In this document: positions 27,011 to 36,144 of the stretch, piece after piece
Position numbering within the stretch: position 1 is the first letter of the stretch
Layout: every line of letters begins with the position of its first letter
From: Spirochaetia bacterium
GTDB lineage: Bacteria; Spirochaetota; Leptospiria; Turneriellales; JAOUOS01
Length of the DNA: 43,402 nt
Reading direction: 5' to 3'
NCBI GenBank assembly: GCA_029880265.1
Contig: JAOUOT010000022.1
Span: 1 to 43,402 of the forward strand
Translations under genes and position numbers: made by a program
Notes under the pieces: model-generated
The model's input: the letters and a program-made list of their open reading frames with translations, nothing else
Databases searched by the model: none
What the model was told of the DNA's origin: nothing

Positions 27011-30000
27011 ATGCCTAGACGCGATGATCTTCAAAAAATCATGATAATCGGTTCGGGGCCCATTGTTATTGGTCAGGCAAGCGAGTTTGATTATTCGGGA
27101 ACGCAGGCCGTAAAAGCTCTGAAAGAAGAAAATTATGAAATAGTTCTTATTAATTCTAACCCGGCGACAATTATGACCGATCCTGATTTTGCCGACCATG
27201 TTTACATTGAACCCATAACACTTCCCTATCTTGAAAAAATAATAGAAAAAGAAAGACCACAGGCTATACTTCCTACCGTTGGGGGGCAGACCGCGTTAAA
27301 CGCCGCCTTAAGTCTTTATAAAGAAGGCATACTAGATAAATATAATATTGAGCTTATTGGCGCGAAACCCGAAGCCATAGAAAAAGCCGAAGACCGAGAA
27401 TTATTTAAAAAAGCGATGGAGAAAATAGGGGCCAGGGTTCCTCTTTCAGTTGTAGCGTCTTCGATGAAAGAAGCGACTTCTTTCATTGAAGAAACAGGTT
27501 TGCCTGTAATCTTAAGACCCTCTTTTACTTTAGGGGGAACGGGAGGCGGCATTTGCTATAACCTTGAAGATTTTGAAAGCATGGTAACAAAAGCTCTGAT
27601 GGAGAGCCCCACGCATCAGGTATTAATCGAGCAATCGGTACTCGGATGGAAAGAGTTTGAGCTGGAAGTCATGAGAGATTTAGCCGATAACGTCGTCATC
27701 ATTTGTAGCATTGAAAACCTTGATCCCATGGGCGTTCATACGGGCGATTCTATTACAGTCGCTCCTCAGCAGACTTTAAGCGACAAAGAATATCAAAAAC
27801 TAAGAGATCTGTCAATTGCCATCATAAGAGAAATAGGAGTTGAAACCGGCGGGTCAAATATTCAATTCGCCGTAAATCCCGAAAACGGAGACATCATTGT
27901 CATTGAAATGAATCCACGCGTAAGCCGTTCTTCGGCCTTAGCCAGCAAGGCTACGGGATTTCCTATAGCGAGAATTGCGGCTAAGCTTTCTGTGGGATAC
28001 ACTCTTGACGAGATACCCAACGACATTACCAAAAAAACGCCCGCATCATTTGAGCCGGTCATCGATTATATTGTAACCAAAACTCCGCGATTTACTTTTG
28101 AGAAATTTCCCGATACCCCCCGAAATCTTGATACCCAGATGCGGTCTGTGGGCGAAGCCATGGCCATAGGAAGAACCTTTGGAGAATCTTTTCAAAAAGC
28201 CCTGCGTTCTTTAGAAATAAACAGATCTGGCTGGGGGCTTGATCTTGATTTTAGCATAAGGCTTGAAGTTTTGAAACATAAGAAAAACAAAACTCATCTT
28301 TCTTACTTTAGAAGCGCTTTAAGCGTACCTACAGACGAAAGAATTTTTATTTTAAGAGAAGCCATGCTTGATAATATGAGTAACGATGAAATATACTCGC
28401 ATTCAAAAATTGATTTATGGTTTTTAACCCAATTAAGACAGCTTCTTGAAATAGAAGAAAATTTTCTTGAAGCTTTTAATAAAAACGATAAAAATATAGA
28501 TTTGATTTATAGCGAGGCCCAAAAGCGCGGTTACTGCGATTTTCAATTAAGCTGCCTTATTTCTTCAAACGAAATAGACTCTATCATAGAGAAATTATCC
28601 CAAATTTCGAAAGGCTCAAAAGAATATTTATCGTTAAACTCTGAAGCTATAAAAATTATAAGAGAAAACGAAAAAAAACTTAATGAGATTACCGCAAAAT
28701 TCAAACGAAATCCGGTTTTTAAAAGAGTCGATACATGCGCGGCCGAGTTTGAGTCGTTTACGCCTTACTTATATTCTTCTTATGAAGAAGAATGTGAAGC
28801 AGAGCCTTCAGATAACGAAAAAGTAATTATTCTTGGCGGAGGGCCCAACCGAATAGGTCAGGGAATTGAATTTGACTATTGTTGTTGTCACGCTTCGTTT
28901 GCCCTTCAGGAACTGAAAATTGAAAGTATCATGGTAAATTCAAACCCCGAAACGGTTTCTACTGACTACGATACCTCTGATAGACTTTACTTTGAGCCTC
29001 TTACTATTGAAAATATTTTATCTATTTACGCAAAAGAAAAATCTAAAGGCAAATTAAAAGGCGTCATATTGCAGTTTGGAGGGCAAACCCCTCTTCGTTT
29101 AGCAAGAAAACTGCTTGAAAATAACGTCGAGATTCTTGGCACTTCTCCCGAAGATATACACCGCGCCGAAGACAGAGACGAATTTAATAAGCTGGTTAAT
29201 AAATTAAATTTAAGACAACCCGCCGGAGCTATGGCCAAAAGCGTAGAAGAGGCTCTTGAGGCGGCCGAGAAATTAGAGTATCCTGTCTTGGTAAGACCTT
29301 CTTATGTTCTTGGCGGTAGAGCGATGATGATTGTTCACTTTCCCGAGCAATTAAAAAAATATATGGAAGAAAGCGCCGAGGTAAGCGACGAAAGGCCCGT
29401 CTTAATTGATAAATTTCTTCAACACGCTAAAGAGCTTGACGTTGACGCCTTATGCGATCAAAAAGACGTTTTTATAGCGGGCATCATGGAACATATTGAA
29501 GAAGCCGGAGTTCATTCTGGCGACAGCGCCTGCATTCTGCCGCCTGTAAATATATCTGAACCTATTTTAGAAGAAATCAAGGCCACTACAAAAAAAATTG
29601 CGCTTGAATTAAAGGTTCTTGGACTCATTAATATTCAATACGCCATTTTTAATAACGACCTTTATATAATTGAAGTAAATCCGAGAGCCAGCCGCACCGT
29701 TCCTTTTGTGTCAAAGGCCATAGGCATACCGCTGGCCAAAAGAGCGACACAGGTTATTTTAGGAAAATCGCTTAAAGAGTTGAACCTTGTAAAAGAGCCG
29801 TCTTTTTCATATTATCACGTTAAAGAAGTTGTTTTACCGTTTAAAAAATTTGCGGGTACCGACACAATTCTAGGGCCAGAGATGAAATCAACCGGAGAGG
29901 TCATGGGTATCGGTAAAACTCCATCTGAAGCTTTTTTTAAGTCGCAGGAAGCAAGCGGATTTAGACTTCCCCCCGCGGGAAGCGTTTTTGTTTCGGTAAG

Positions 30001-30367
30001 CGACGAGTCAAAAGAGCCATTGGCAGAGCCCCTGAAAGAATTATCAAACGCCGGTTTTACTTTATATGCGACAACGGGAACCGCCGATTTTTTAACTTCA
30101 AGGGGACTCTCGGTCAATAAAGTAATTAAGGTGCATGAGGGCCGTCCCAATATTGCAGATTTAATAAAATCAGACAAAATAGATATCATCTTAAATATAC
30201 CCACCGATGTACAAACCAGAAATGACGCTCTTGAGATAAGGCTTTCGGCTTTAAAATTTAATATTCCTTATTTTACCACTGTCGAAGCGGCCGTGCAGGC
30301 CTTTAAAGGAATACTGGAAATGCAAAATAATGATTTTGACGTTTATCCTTTGGGAAAAATCAAATAA
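27011..30367 (+). CDS. carB: carbamoyl-phosphate synthase large subunit
   Basis: Makes carbamoyl phosphate for pyrimidine and arginine synthesis from bicarbonate, ATP and ammonia supplied by CarA. It has 1118 residues, longer than the usual ~1070. Two ATP-grasp halves are clear: [20 protein letters not shown] and later [19 protein letters not shown], each with its [13 protein letters not shown] or [13 protein letters not shown] loop. The C-terminal MGS-like allosteric domain starts near residue 980 ([20 protein letters not shown]). The extra ~40 residues lie in the middle oligomerisation domain, before [17 protein letters not shown]. No carA is adjacent. The ATG at 27011 has no clear ribosome binding site. 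Confidence 0.98.
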   Translation: MPRRDDLQKIMIIGSGPIVIGQASEFDYSGTQAVKALKEENYEIVLINSNPATIMTDPDFADHVYIEPITLPYLEKIIEKERPQAILPTVGGQTALNAALSLYKEGILDKYNIELIGAKPEAIEKAEDRELFKKAMEKIGARVPLSVVASSMKEATSFIEETGLPVILRPSFTLGGTGGGICYNLEDFESMVTKALMESPTHQVLIEQSVLGWKEFELEVMRDLADNVVIICSIENLDPMGVHTGDSITVAPQQTLSDKEYQKLRDLSIAIIREIGVETGGSNIQFAVNPENGDIIVIEMNPRVSRSSALASKATGFPIARIAAKLSVGYTLDEIPNDITKKTPASFEPVIDYIVTKTPRFTFEKFPDTPRNLDTQMRSVGEAMAIGRTFGESFQKALRSLEINRSGWGLDLDFSIRLEVLKHKKNKTHLSYFRSALSVPTDERIFILREAMLDNMSNDEIYSHSKIDLWFLTQLRQLLEIEENFLEAFNKNDKNIDLIYSEAQKRGYCDFQLSCLISSNEIDSIIEKLSQISKGSKEYLSLNSEAIKIIRENEKKLNEITAKFKRNPVFKRVDTCAAEFESFTPYLYSSYEEECEAEPSDNEKVIILGGGPNRIGQGIEFDYCCCHASFALQELKIESIMVNSNPETVSTDYDTSDRLYFEPLTIENILSIYAKEKSKGKLKGVILQFGGQTPLRLARKLLENNVEILGTSPEDIHRAEDRDEFNKLVNKLNLRQPAGAMAKSVEEALEAAEKLEYPVLVRPSYVLGGRAMMIVHFPEQLKKYMEESAEVSDERPVLIDKFLQHAKELDVDALCDQKDVFIAGIMEHIEEAGVHSGDSACILPPVNISEPILEEIKATTKKIALELKVLGLINIQYAIFNNDLYIIEVNPRASRTVPFVSKAIGIPLAKRATQVILGKSLKELNLVKEPSFSYYHVKEVVLPFKKFAGTDTILGPEMKSTGEVMGIGKTPSEAFFKSQEASGFRLPPAGSVFVSVSDESKEPLAEPLKELSNAGFTLYATTGTADFLTSRGLSVNKVIKVHEGRPNIADLIKSDKIDIILNIPTDVQTRNDALEIRLSALKFNIPYFTTVEAAVQAFKGILEMQNNDFDVYPLGKIK

Positions 30368-30378
30368 GGAGAATAAAA

Positions 30379-30786
30379 ATGTCACTAATAAAATGGAGCG
30401 ACGATTTAAGCATAAACGTACAGGAAATTGACAACCAACATATGCAAATAGTCAATATGATTAATAGTCTATATGACGCGATGAGTCAAGGGAAATCGCA
30501 GCAGGTTATCGGCAATATTATCAAGGGAATGGTAGAATACACTGATTCTCATTTTCAACTTGAAGAAAACTATTTTGAACAATTTCAATATGAACATACA
30601 GAAGAACATAAAAAAGAACATGCAGAATTTATTGAAAAAGTAAAAAAACTAAAAAAAGGTTACTTTGAAGGGAGCGTAAGCATTGGCATTGAAACTCTGC
30701 AATTTTTGAAACAATGGCTGGTTGATCATATTATGGTTTCAGATAAGAAGTTTGTAAAGTGTTTTAATGAAAATGAGATTATTTAA
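30379..30786 (+). CDS. bacteriohemerythrin
   Basis: A 135-residue single-domain hemerythrin that binds oxygen at a di-iron site. All ligands are visible: His21 (EIDNQH), His58 and Glu62 (HFQLEE), His77 and His81 (HKKEH), His117 and Asp122 (DHIMVSD). Length and the N-terminal IKWSDDLSINV are standard. AAGGAG lies eight bases before the ATG, and it starts 11 bp after carB. A role in oxygen sensing, storage or delivery in a microaerophile is known for the family. Confidence 0.96.
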   Translation: MSLIKWSDDLSINVQEIDNQHMQIVNMINSLYDAMSQGKSQQVIGNIIKGMVEYTDSHFQLEENYFEQFQYEHTEEHKKEHAEFIEKVKKLKKGYFEGSVSIGIETLQFLKQWLVDHIMVSDKKFVKCFNENEII

Positions 30787-30810
30787 TTTTCAATCCAAAC
30801 AGAAATACAA

Positions 30811-30839
30811 TTGAAATTTGTCAGTTTTTAACGTATAAT
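30811..30839 (+). promoter_or_regulatory. strong sigma-70-type promoter
   Basis: TTGAAA (30811-30816), exactly 17 bases, then a perfect TATAAT (30834-30839). It is the best promoter match in the window. The transcript would begin near 30846 and carry the broken small gene at 30868 and the ZIP transporter. Confidence 0.65.
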
Positions 30840-30867
30840 GCAACAAATTTACATAAAAAAATAAACT

Positions 30868-31062
30868 ATGGAAGCCTGTCACGAATATTTTGGATGAAAA
30901 AAAATAAACTGTTTCATGCACGTTAAGGCTAAAACCAATTTCTGGGAAGAACCCGATATGCTTTGCAACCATCCTTATATTGAAAGCTTAACAAACACTC
31001 CTGACAAATGCGAATTATACCTTTACTATAAAACCGCATTCGAAAGAGAAAAAATTGGATAA
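30868..31062 (+). pseudogene. decayed Cys-rich small protein gene with in-frame TGA
   Basis: From ATG at 30868 the frame reads nine codons (MEACHEYFG), then TGA at 30895-30897, then continues open to TAA at 31060-31062. The complete reading matches a Cys-rich motif I recall from small proteins and sensor N-termini (Cys-x5-Cys-x4-Cys, then a Cys-Trp, then single Cys and a Cys-x2-Cys). The TGA falls exactly on the second Cys; two more expected Cys are Phe (NFWEEP) and Tyr (CELYLYYK). One base change (TGC or TGT to TGA) explains the stop. The downstream part alone, ATG 30916 to 31062, would give a 48-residue product. Its end overlaps the TTG start of the ZIP gene, so translation through it may still matter. 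Loss by mutation is more likely than selenocysteine. Confidence 0.4.
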
Positions 31063-31849
31063 TTTACTTATAGCCTTTAGTTTAACCCTGTTTGCCGGAG
31101 CCTCAACCGGCATAGGAAGCCTTATGGCTCTGTTTTCAAAAAACTTTAATACTAAATTTTTATGCGCCTCTCTTGGATTTTCTGCCGGCGTGATGATTTA
31201 TGTATCTTTTGTCGAAATTTTCATAAAAGCCAAAATTTCGTTAATAGAAATTTACGGCGATTCTACAGGCTATTCAATTACGGTACTCTCTTTTTTTATT
31301 GGAATCTTTTTTATCGCCGTCATTGATAAATTTGTGCCTGAAACAATCAATCCGCATGAGATGAAAACCCCCAACGATAGAATAGACGACCCAAAGCTTA
31401 TGCGCATGGGCGTTTTTACGGCAGTCGCAATCGCCATTCATAATTTTCCCGAAGGTCTGGCCACTTTTATAAGCGCGTTAAAAGACCCGTTTACGGGAAT
31501 AAGCATAACGGCGGCAATCGCAATACATAATATCCCCGAAGGAATTGCCGTTTCAATTCCTGTTTATTTCGCGACCCGAAACAAGAAAAAGGCTTTTTTG
31601 TATTCTTTTTTATCGGGGATGGCCGAACCCGTAGGCGCCCTTCTCGGATATTTTTTATTAATTCAGATTTTTGCCGATTCTCTTTTCGGCGTTGTTTTCG
31701 CTTTTGTCGCCGGCATTATGGTTTACATTTCTCTTGACGAACTTTTACCCGCGGCTGAAAAATACGGCGAACATCATATTGCCATTTACGGTTTAATATC
31801 GGGAATGGCCGTTATGGCCTCAAGCCTGCTTCTTTTTTTGCCTTCTTAA
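31055..31849 (+). CDS. zupT: ZIP-family zinc/divalent metal importer
   Basis: A 264-residue inner-membrane transporter of the ZIP family, ZupT type, importing zinc and sometimes iron or manganese. Eight membrane helices fit the hydrophobic pattern. The binuclear metal site is complete: His129-Asn130-x2-Glu133 (HNFPEG), His158-Asn159-x2-Glu162 (HNIPEG), and Glu191-Pro192 in GMAEPVGALLG. The start is TTG at 31055, which overlaps the stop of the upstream broken frame; no ATG lies near. Coupled translation and the promoter at 30811 would drive it. Confidence 0.95.
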   Translation: MDNLLIAFSLTLFAGASTGIGSLMALFSKNFNTKFLCASLGFSAGVMIYVSFVEIFIKAKISLIEIYGDSTGYSITVLSFFIGIFFIAVIDKFVPETINPHEMKTPNDRIDDPKLMRMGVFTAVAIAIHNFPEGLATFISALKDPFTGISITAAIAIHNIPEGIAVSIPVYFATRNKKKAFLYSFLSGMAEPVGALLGYFLLIQIFADSLFGVVFAFVAGIMVYISLDELLPAAEKYGEHHIAIYGLISGMAVMASSLLLFLPS

Positions 31850-32026
31850 AAATTATTGCAGTCTACGCGAATAGATAAAAAAAATAATGCATTTTGTTAT
31901 GAATATTAATATTTTTTAGTTTCTTTTTATCTTATTTATTAGAATATACTAAAGATAACATATTATTGACAATATCATATATTGCATATGTTCACAATTT
32001 ATCAAAAACAAAAGGAGACAATATAA

Positions 32027-33022
32027 ATGAAAAAAAGATTTTTCATAAAAACTATTACCATTTTTTGCTGCTTAAGTATTTTCTTATTCTGCGGCGAAGA
32101 CAACAAAAAAGATAAAGAGCTATTAAAACAGGCAAATGAAAGTATCGGGGTTCTACCCGATAAAATGCCCGGGGCAGAAAACGACACCGCTAAAAAGATT
32201 GAATTGGGTAAAAAATTATATTTTGAAAACAGACTTTCAATTAACGATTCTCAATCATGCGCCAGTTGTCATAAAATTGACGAAAAGCTTGGCGGCGTTG
32301 ATAATCTTCAATTTTCTCCGGGGGCCAAGGGTTCTCTTGGGGGCAGAAACTCTCCTACGGTATTAAACGCCGGCTTTCATATGGCGCAATTCTGGGACGG
32401 AAGGGCCAAAGACTTGAAAGAACAGGCCAAGGGCCCTATTCTTAACCCGGTAGAAATGGCCATGCCAAATGAAAAGGCCGTAATTGATAAAATCTCTGCC
32501 ATCGCCCAGTATCAGGCTCTTTTCAAAGAGGCTTTTCCTGATTCTAAAAACCCGATTACTTATGATAATTTAGCCGAGGCTATTGCCGCCTTTGAAAGAA
32601 CTCTGATAACAAAAGACAGATTTGACGATTTTCAAAAAGGCGATTTAAAAGCGTTAAACACAGACGAATTTGAAGGCCTTAACCTATTCATGAACGAATT
32701 TGATTGTACGCAATGTCATGACGGCCCCTTATTAGGAGGAAACGGTTATGAAAAAATGGGAGTTGAAAAAGCCTATAAAAACCAAAAAGACAAGGGAAGG
32801 TTTGACGTTACAAAAGATAAGGACGATATGTTCGTATTCAAGGTTGCTTCTCTTAGAAACATAGCTCTAACAAGGCCTTATTTTCATGACGGCTCAACAA
32901 TTCGGCTTGAAGATGCGGTTAATACGATGGCAGACATTCAACTAGGCATCACCTTAAGTAAAGAACAAACCGATAAAATCGTAAAATTCCTAAAAACGCT
33001 CACTGATAAAGACAGACTATAG
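32027..33022 (+). CDS. di-haem cytochrome c peroxidase lipoprotein
   Basis: A 331-residue periplasmic di-haem peroxidase of the CcpA/MauG family that reduces hydrogen peroxide. The signal peptide ends in a lipobox (FLFC, Cys22), so it is membrane-anchored by lipid. Haem sites are Cys78-Ala-Ser-Cys81-His82 and Cys227-Thr-Gln-Cys230-His231. Other family marks are GKKLYFENRLS, GGRNSPTVLNAGF, FWDGRAKDL, AIAAFERTL and VASLRNIALTRPYFHDGS. AAAAGGAGA precedes the ATG at ideal distance. A TTGACA at 31966-31971 with a weak TATGTT at 31987-31992 may be its promoter; the spacer is short. Confidence 0.96.
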   Translation: MKKRFFIKTITIFCCLSIFLFCGEDNKKDKELLKQANESIGVLPDKMPGAENDTAKKIELGKKLYFENRLSINDSQSCASCHKIDEKLGGVDNLQFSPGAKGSLGGRNSPTVLNAGFHMAQFWDGRAKDLKEQAKGPILNPVEMAMPNEKAVIDKISAIAQYQALFKEAFPDSKNPITYDNLAEAIAAFERTLITKDRFDDFQKGDLKALNTDEFEGLNLFMNEFDCTQCHDGPLLGGNGYEKMGVEKAYKNQKDKGRFDVTKDKDDMFVFKVASLRNIALTRPYFHDGSTIRLEDAVNTMADIQLGITLSKEQTDKIVKFLKTLTDKDRL

Positions 33023-33035
33023 TCTTAATTTTTTT
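33014..33035 (+). terminator. possible terminator of the peroxidase gene
   Basis: Small hairpin AGAC-TATA-GTCT overlapping the stop codon, followed by TAATTTTTTT. An alternative pairing AAGAC/GTCTT is equally possible. The stem is short, so this is tentative. Confidence 0.35.
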
Positions 33036-33358
33036 GCAAGCGTTTTCCTGCATTCATGGTTTCCTTATTCAATAATTGATTAAACTTACATAAGGAAGCC
33101 ATGCTTCGGCAAAAGCTCAGCACAGATGAAAACATGAAGATATTTTTTTAATTCGATATTACTCTGTTCATTTATTATTGATTGTTAATTTTACTGATAT
33201 TTTTTTACAGTTTCTATTTTCGAGTTTTCTTTTTTTAGATAAAAAAATATAAAGTTATTTTGCAAAAATCCGACAATATTTATGTCACATAAAAACAAAG
33301 GATAGGTAGTAGAAGCGGCAAATAACGTTTTCACTGCCTTTATAAAAACGGAGGCGTT
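33023..33358. other. 336-bp gap between the peroxidase and the 76-residue protein
   Basis: No gene found. It contains a long perfect-but-one hairpin (33055-33103, listed separately) and a very AT-rich stretch (33140-33300) upstream of the GGAGG site of the next gene. I could not pick a clear promoter. Confidence 0.5.
33055..33103. repeat. 14-bp inverted repeat with 21-base loop
   Basis: CATGGTTTCCTTAT (33055-33068) pairs with ATAAGGAAGCCATG (33090-33103); the single mismatch would be a G-U pair in RNA. No T run follows on either strand, so it is not a classical terminator. It may be a small intergenic repeat or an RNA stability element. Confidence 0.55.
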
Positions 33359-33589
33359 ATGAAAAACGAAAAAATTACTGGTTCTACAATAAAATTTCAA
33401 AAAATATTAAAACACTATATGAAACACAAAGGTCTGCAAATTGAGCTGACCTTAAAAAACGGTTCTCATGTTACTGTCGGAGGAAACCGCAAACTTGAAG
33501 AAGATTCGATCGTTCATTTATACAGAGGCAAAGAAGATTTCAGGGTACCCCTTTCTGAAATAAAAAAAGCCGATATCTACGCTATTTAA
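33359..33589 (+). CDS. small protein of unknown function, possible small beta-barrel
   Basis: A 76-residue basic protein. The start is well supported by GGAGG six bases before the ATG. The N-terminus (FQKILKHYMKHKG) looks helical. The rest, LQIELTLKNGSHVTVGGNRK to DFRVPLSEIKKADIYAI, has the strand pattern of a small SH3 or Sm-like barrel, loosely like Hfq, but the Hfq signature residues are absent, so I do not call it Hfq. It stands alone, with a likely terminator just downstream. Confidence 0.72.
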   Translation: MKNEKITGSTIKFQKILKHYMKHKGLQIELTLKNGSHVTVGGNRKLEEDSIVHLYRGKEDFRVPLSEIKKADIYAI

Positions 33590-33599
33590 TGATTTATTG

Positions 33600-33644
33600 C
33601 TATGTAATTTCTGAAAATGTAAATCATTCTTGAAAATTACATAG
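33600..33644. terminator. probable bidirectional terminator between convergent genes
   Basis: Perfect 11-bp inverted repeat CTATGTAATTT / AAATTACATAG with a 23-base loop, ten bases past the stop of the plus-strand gene and just before the convergent cyclase stop. The plus-strand side is followed by TTTAATTAATTTT. Confidence 0.5.
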
Positions 33645-33655
33645 TTTAATTAATT

Positions 33656-36070
33656 TTATATTTCTGCAACGCGATATTTTTCATAATCTTCATGGTTTAC
33701 TATGTCGAGTAATTCGTATATTGTAACCGGTTCTAATTTGCCTTTTACGCGAATTTTATCAAGCTCGCGGGCGATAATTTTATCTTTAACCTTTTCATAA
33801 GTAAATTCAGATATAATAATATTTGTGCCGTACATCTTATTTGTACCCTCAAGCCTTGAGCCTAAATTTATAGAATCGCCCATAACGGTGTAATCCATAC
33901 GATGGCTTGAACCCATGTTGCCGGCCACTGAAAATCCTGTATTTAGACCAATACCTATATCAATAACGGGGAGCTTTTGTTCCGCCCATTTGGTTTGCAG
34001 TTTTTCTAACTCTGAATATTGCTTTAATGAGGCAATACAGGCTCTATATGCATGGTCTTCCATAATTACTGGAGCTCCCCAAAACGCCATAATGGCGTCT
34101 CCCATATATTTATCAATTGTTCCTTTATAGGCCAGTACGATTTCTGTCATAGCCGAAAGATAATCATTTAATAAATGAACCAAATCTTCGGGACTTAAGG
34201 CTTCTGACATACTGGTAAATCCTCTGATATCTGAAAAGAATACGGTTATCTCTTTTTTCTCGCCGCCAAGCTTTAGCGATTCAGGATTTGCCATTAATTC
34301 ATTTACCACGTCTTTTGAAACAAACTTCGAAAAAGTCGATCGGATATACTTAACATTTTCTTCTTCGGTCAATACCTTATAAGCAGTAATACCTACTAAA
34401 GCAACCGTCATTTCAATTATAGGAGTAAAAAAATGATGAATGTAATTAAACCAATTAAAGGCAAGAAAGACCTCCGCAACAAAAAGTAAAATAAAAACAA
34501 CGGTTCCCAATATTACTTTTGTCATTTTATAACGCGGAACAACAAAACCTATGGCCAAACCGATTAAAATATAAATCAGAAAATTAACCCAATTTGGCGC
34601 GACATGCAAAAAATCTTGCATTAAAATAGTATTCAATGCGTTAGCGTGATGTTCAATACCGGCCATATCTCCGAATGGCGAGGTATGAATATCTTTCGAG
34701 GCTCCTGTTGCATAATACATTGCCGTTAAAAGCATCATGTTTGCAAACGGGTCTCCGCCTTCGGCTATTGCGCCTCTGTCTAGTTCTGCCAGCTCAACAA
34801 AAGAATGACTCGGAAACGACCATGGCCCCCCAATAAATTTAATATACATGAAGCCTTCTTTGTCAATCGGAATTGTTATCTCTCGCTTTTCATTAGGCTT
34901 TGTCATGATATCGCTATCTTTTAACGCCGCTCCGATTTTTATTTTTTTACTTGGAATATTTTTAATTTTTATATATTCTCCCAGCTTTACTTCTACGTCT
35001 TTTTTTACGTTTATTCCGTAATATTGCGCTACTAAAAGCAAATCAATAGAAGGATAAAGACCATTCTTCCACTTTATTACGAGAGGCATTCTTCTGTTTA
35101 CTCCCGTATCTTCTTTAACAATGTTCGCAAAACCCATCCCTTTTACAGAAGAGCCAATGGCCGCAATAGGAGGCTCTGGATGATCGACCCACTCGTATTC
35201 GCTATCATAAGGAGTTGTAACAACATTGGTAATTTTATGCCTATCTAATAAAGCAAGTCTTTCTTTATAAATATCTGATTCTATAAATTCATCTGGAGCG
35301 GAGCCTCTTTCAAACGAATAGTCTACAAATGCCTTGCCGTTTCTTTGAATTTCTTGACTGAAATACGCGCTTGAATTTACCATATTCGAATACGATAAAT
35401 TAATAGAACCTCCTCCCTGATTATAGACAGAATCAAGTATTTCATATCGAACATTTTCGACAAGCGACAGTATACCGTAATTATCTTTAATATCGTCTAC
35501 AAAGAAAATATCAAACATAATTGAATTATAATTGCATCCCTCGAGAGAGCCTAATAAGTTTGCATACTTCTCCCACGAGAAGGGCCACCCCATATATTCA
35601 TTAACGGTTGCATTATCAATGCCAATAATCTTAATCGCCGGATGAGCGTCTTCATTTATAGTCGAAACCTGAACGCCTTTTGAAATATCCATCGCCATAA
35701 GCTGAAACGACGACAGTCGGAATCTCGCGTCTATAGAAAACTCTTCAACCGGATTTAACACTACCGGTTCATACTTAAAAACCAGAATAAAACCTATGGC
35801 CACCGAAAAGCCGATAGCAACGCCCATCACCCTGTGCCTGTCTATTCCAAAATAATTAACAATATTTAAGCCTATAAAGAAAAGTAAAAAAAGGCCTATT
35901 ATTCCCAATAGCTTGCCTAAATATAAAATGCCTAAAAGAACGCCTCCTCCCGTTGTTGCCGATGAAGCTATTAAATAAGAAATTAGACCGACCGCCAATA
36001 ACCCATAGGTTACATAACTTGATTTTTTTGTTAATAATTCTGTATTGATTTTTATTTTTTTCTCACCCAT
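33656..36070 (-). CDS. CHASE2-domain adenylate/guanylate cyclase
   Basis: An 804-residue membrane cyclase that would make cyclic AMP or GMP from NTP in response to an extracytoplasmic signal. Membrane helices lie at about 15-35, 45-73 and 81-98, then a CHASE2 sensor region (about 105-480, with IKIIGIDNATVNEYMGWPFSW), three more helices (about 495-575), and a class III cyclase domain (about 600-780). The catalytic set is intact: both metal Asp (SDIRGFT and YMGDAIMAFWG) and the Asn and Arg of GDSINLGSRLEG. It lies downstream of gcvPA by 74 bp. That gap holds a perfect TATAAT on the minus strand (36084-36089) with a poor -35, so it may be transcribed separately. Start is ATG 36070 with no clear ribosome binding site. 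Confidence 0.93.
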   Translation of the reverse strand: MGEKKIKINTELLTKKSSYVTYGLLAVGLISYLIASSATTGGGVLLGILYLGKLLGIIGLFLLFFIGLNIVNYFGIDRHRVMGVAIGFSVAIGFILVFKYEPVVLNPVEEFSIDARFRLSSFQLMAMDISKGVQVSTINEDAHPAIKIIGIDNATVNEYMGWPFSWEKYANLLGSLEGCNYNSIMFDIFFVDDIKDNYGILSLVENVRYEILDSVYNQGGGSINLSYSNMVNSSAYFSQEIQRNGKAFVDYSFERGSAPDEFIESDIYKERLALLDRHKITNVVTTPYDSEYEWVDHPEPPIAAIGSSVKGMGFANIVKEDTGVNRRMPLVIKWKNGLYPSIDLLLVAQYYGINVKKDVEVKLGEYIKIKNIPSKKIKIGAALKDSDIMTKPNEKREITIPIDKEGFMYIKFIGGPWSFPSHSFVELAELDRGAIAEGGDPFANMMLLTAMYYATGASKDIHTSPFGDMAGIEHHANALNTILMQDFLHVAPNWVNFLIYILIGLAIGFVVPRYKMTKVILGTVVFILLFVAEVFLAFNWFNYIHHFFTPIIEMTVALVGITAYKVLTEEENVKYIRSTFSKFVSKDVVNELMANPESLKLGGEKKEITVFFSDIRGFTSMSEALSPEDLVHLLNDYLSAMTEIVLAYKGTIDKYMGDAIMAFWGAPVIMEDHAYRACIASLKQYSELEKLQTKWAEQKLPVIDIGIGLNTGFSVAGNMGSSHRMDYTVMGDSINLGSRLEGTNKMYGTNIIISEFTYEKVKDKIIARELDKIRVKGKLEPVTIYELLDIVNHEDYEKYRVAEI

Positions 36071-36144
36071 ACAGGCAAAATCTATTATATGAGTATAAAA
36101 TCAAGAAAAAAATATATTTTTGAAATCAAATTTGAAAAGCCTTT

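Noticed and set aside
30895..30960. Selenocysteine insertion at the TGA
   Set aside because: No stable hairpin follows within the bacterial SECIS distance, and two other expected Cys positions are also lost, pointing to decay.
33359..33589. Annotation as Hfq
   Set aside because: The helix-strand outline is similar, but the Sm2 signature (the YKHAI-type motif) is missing.
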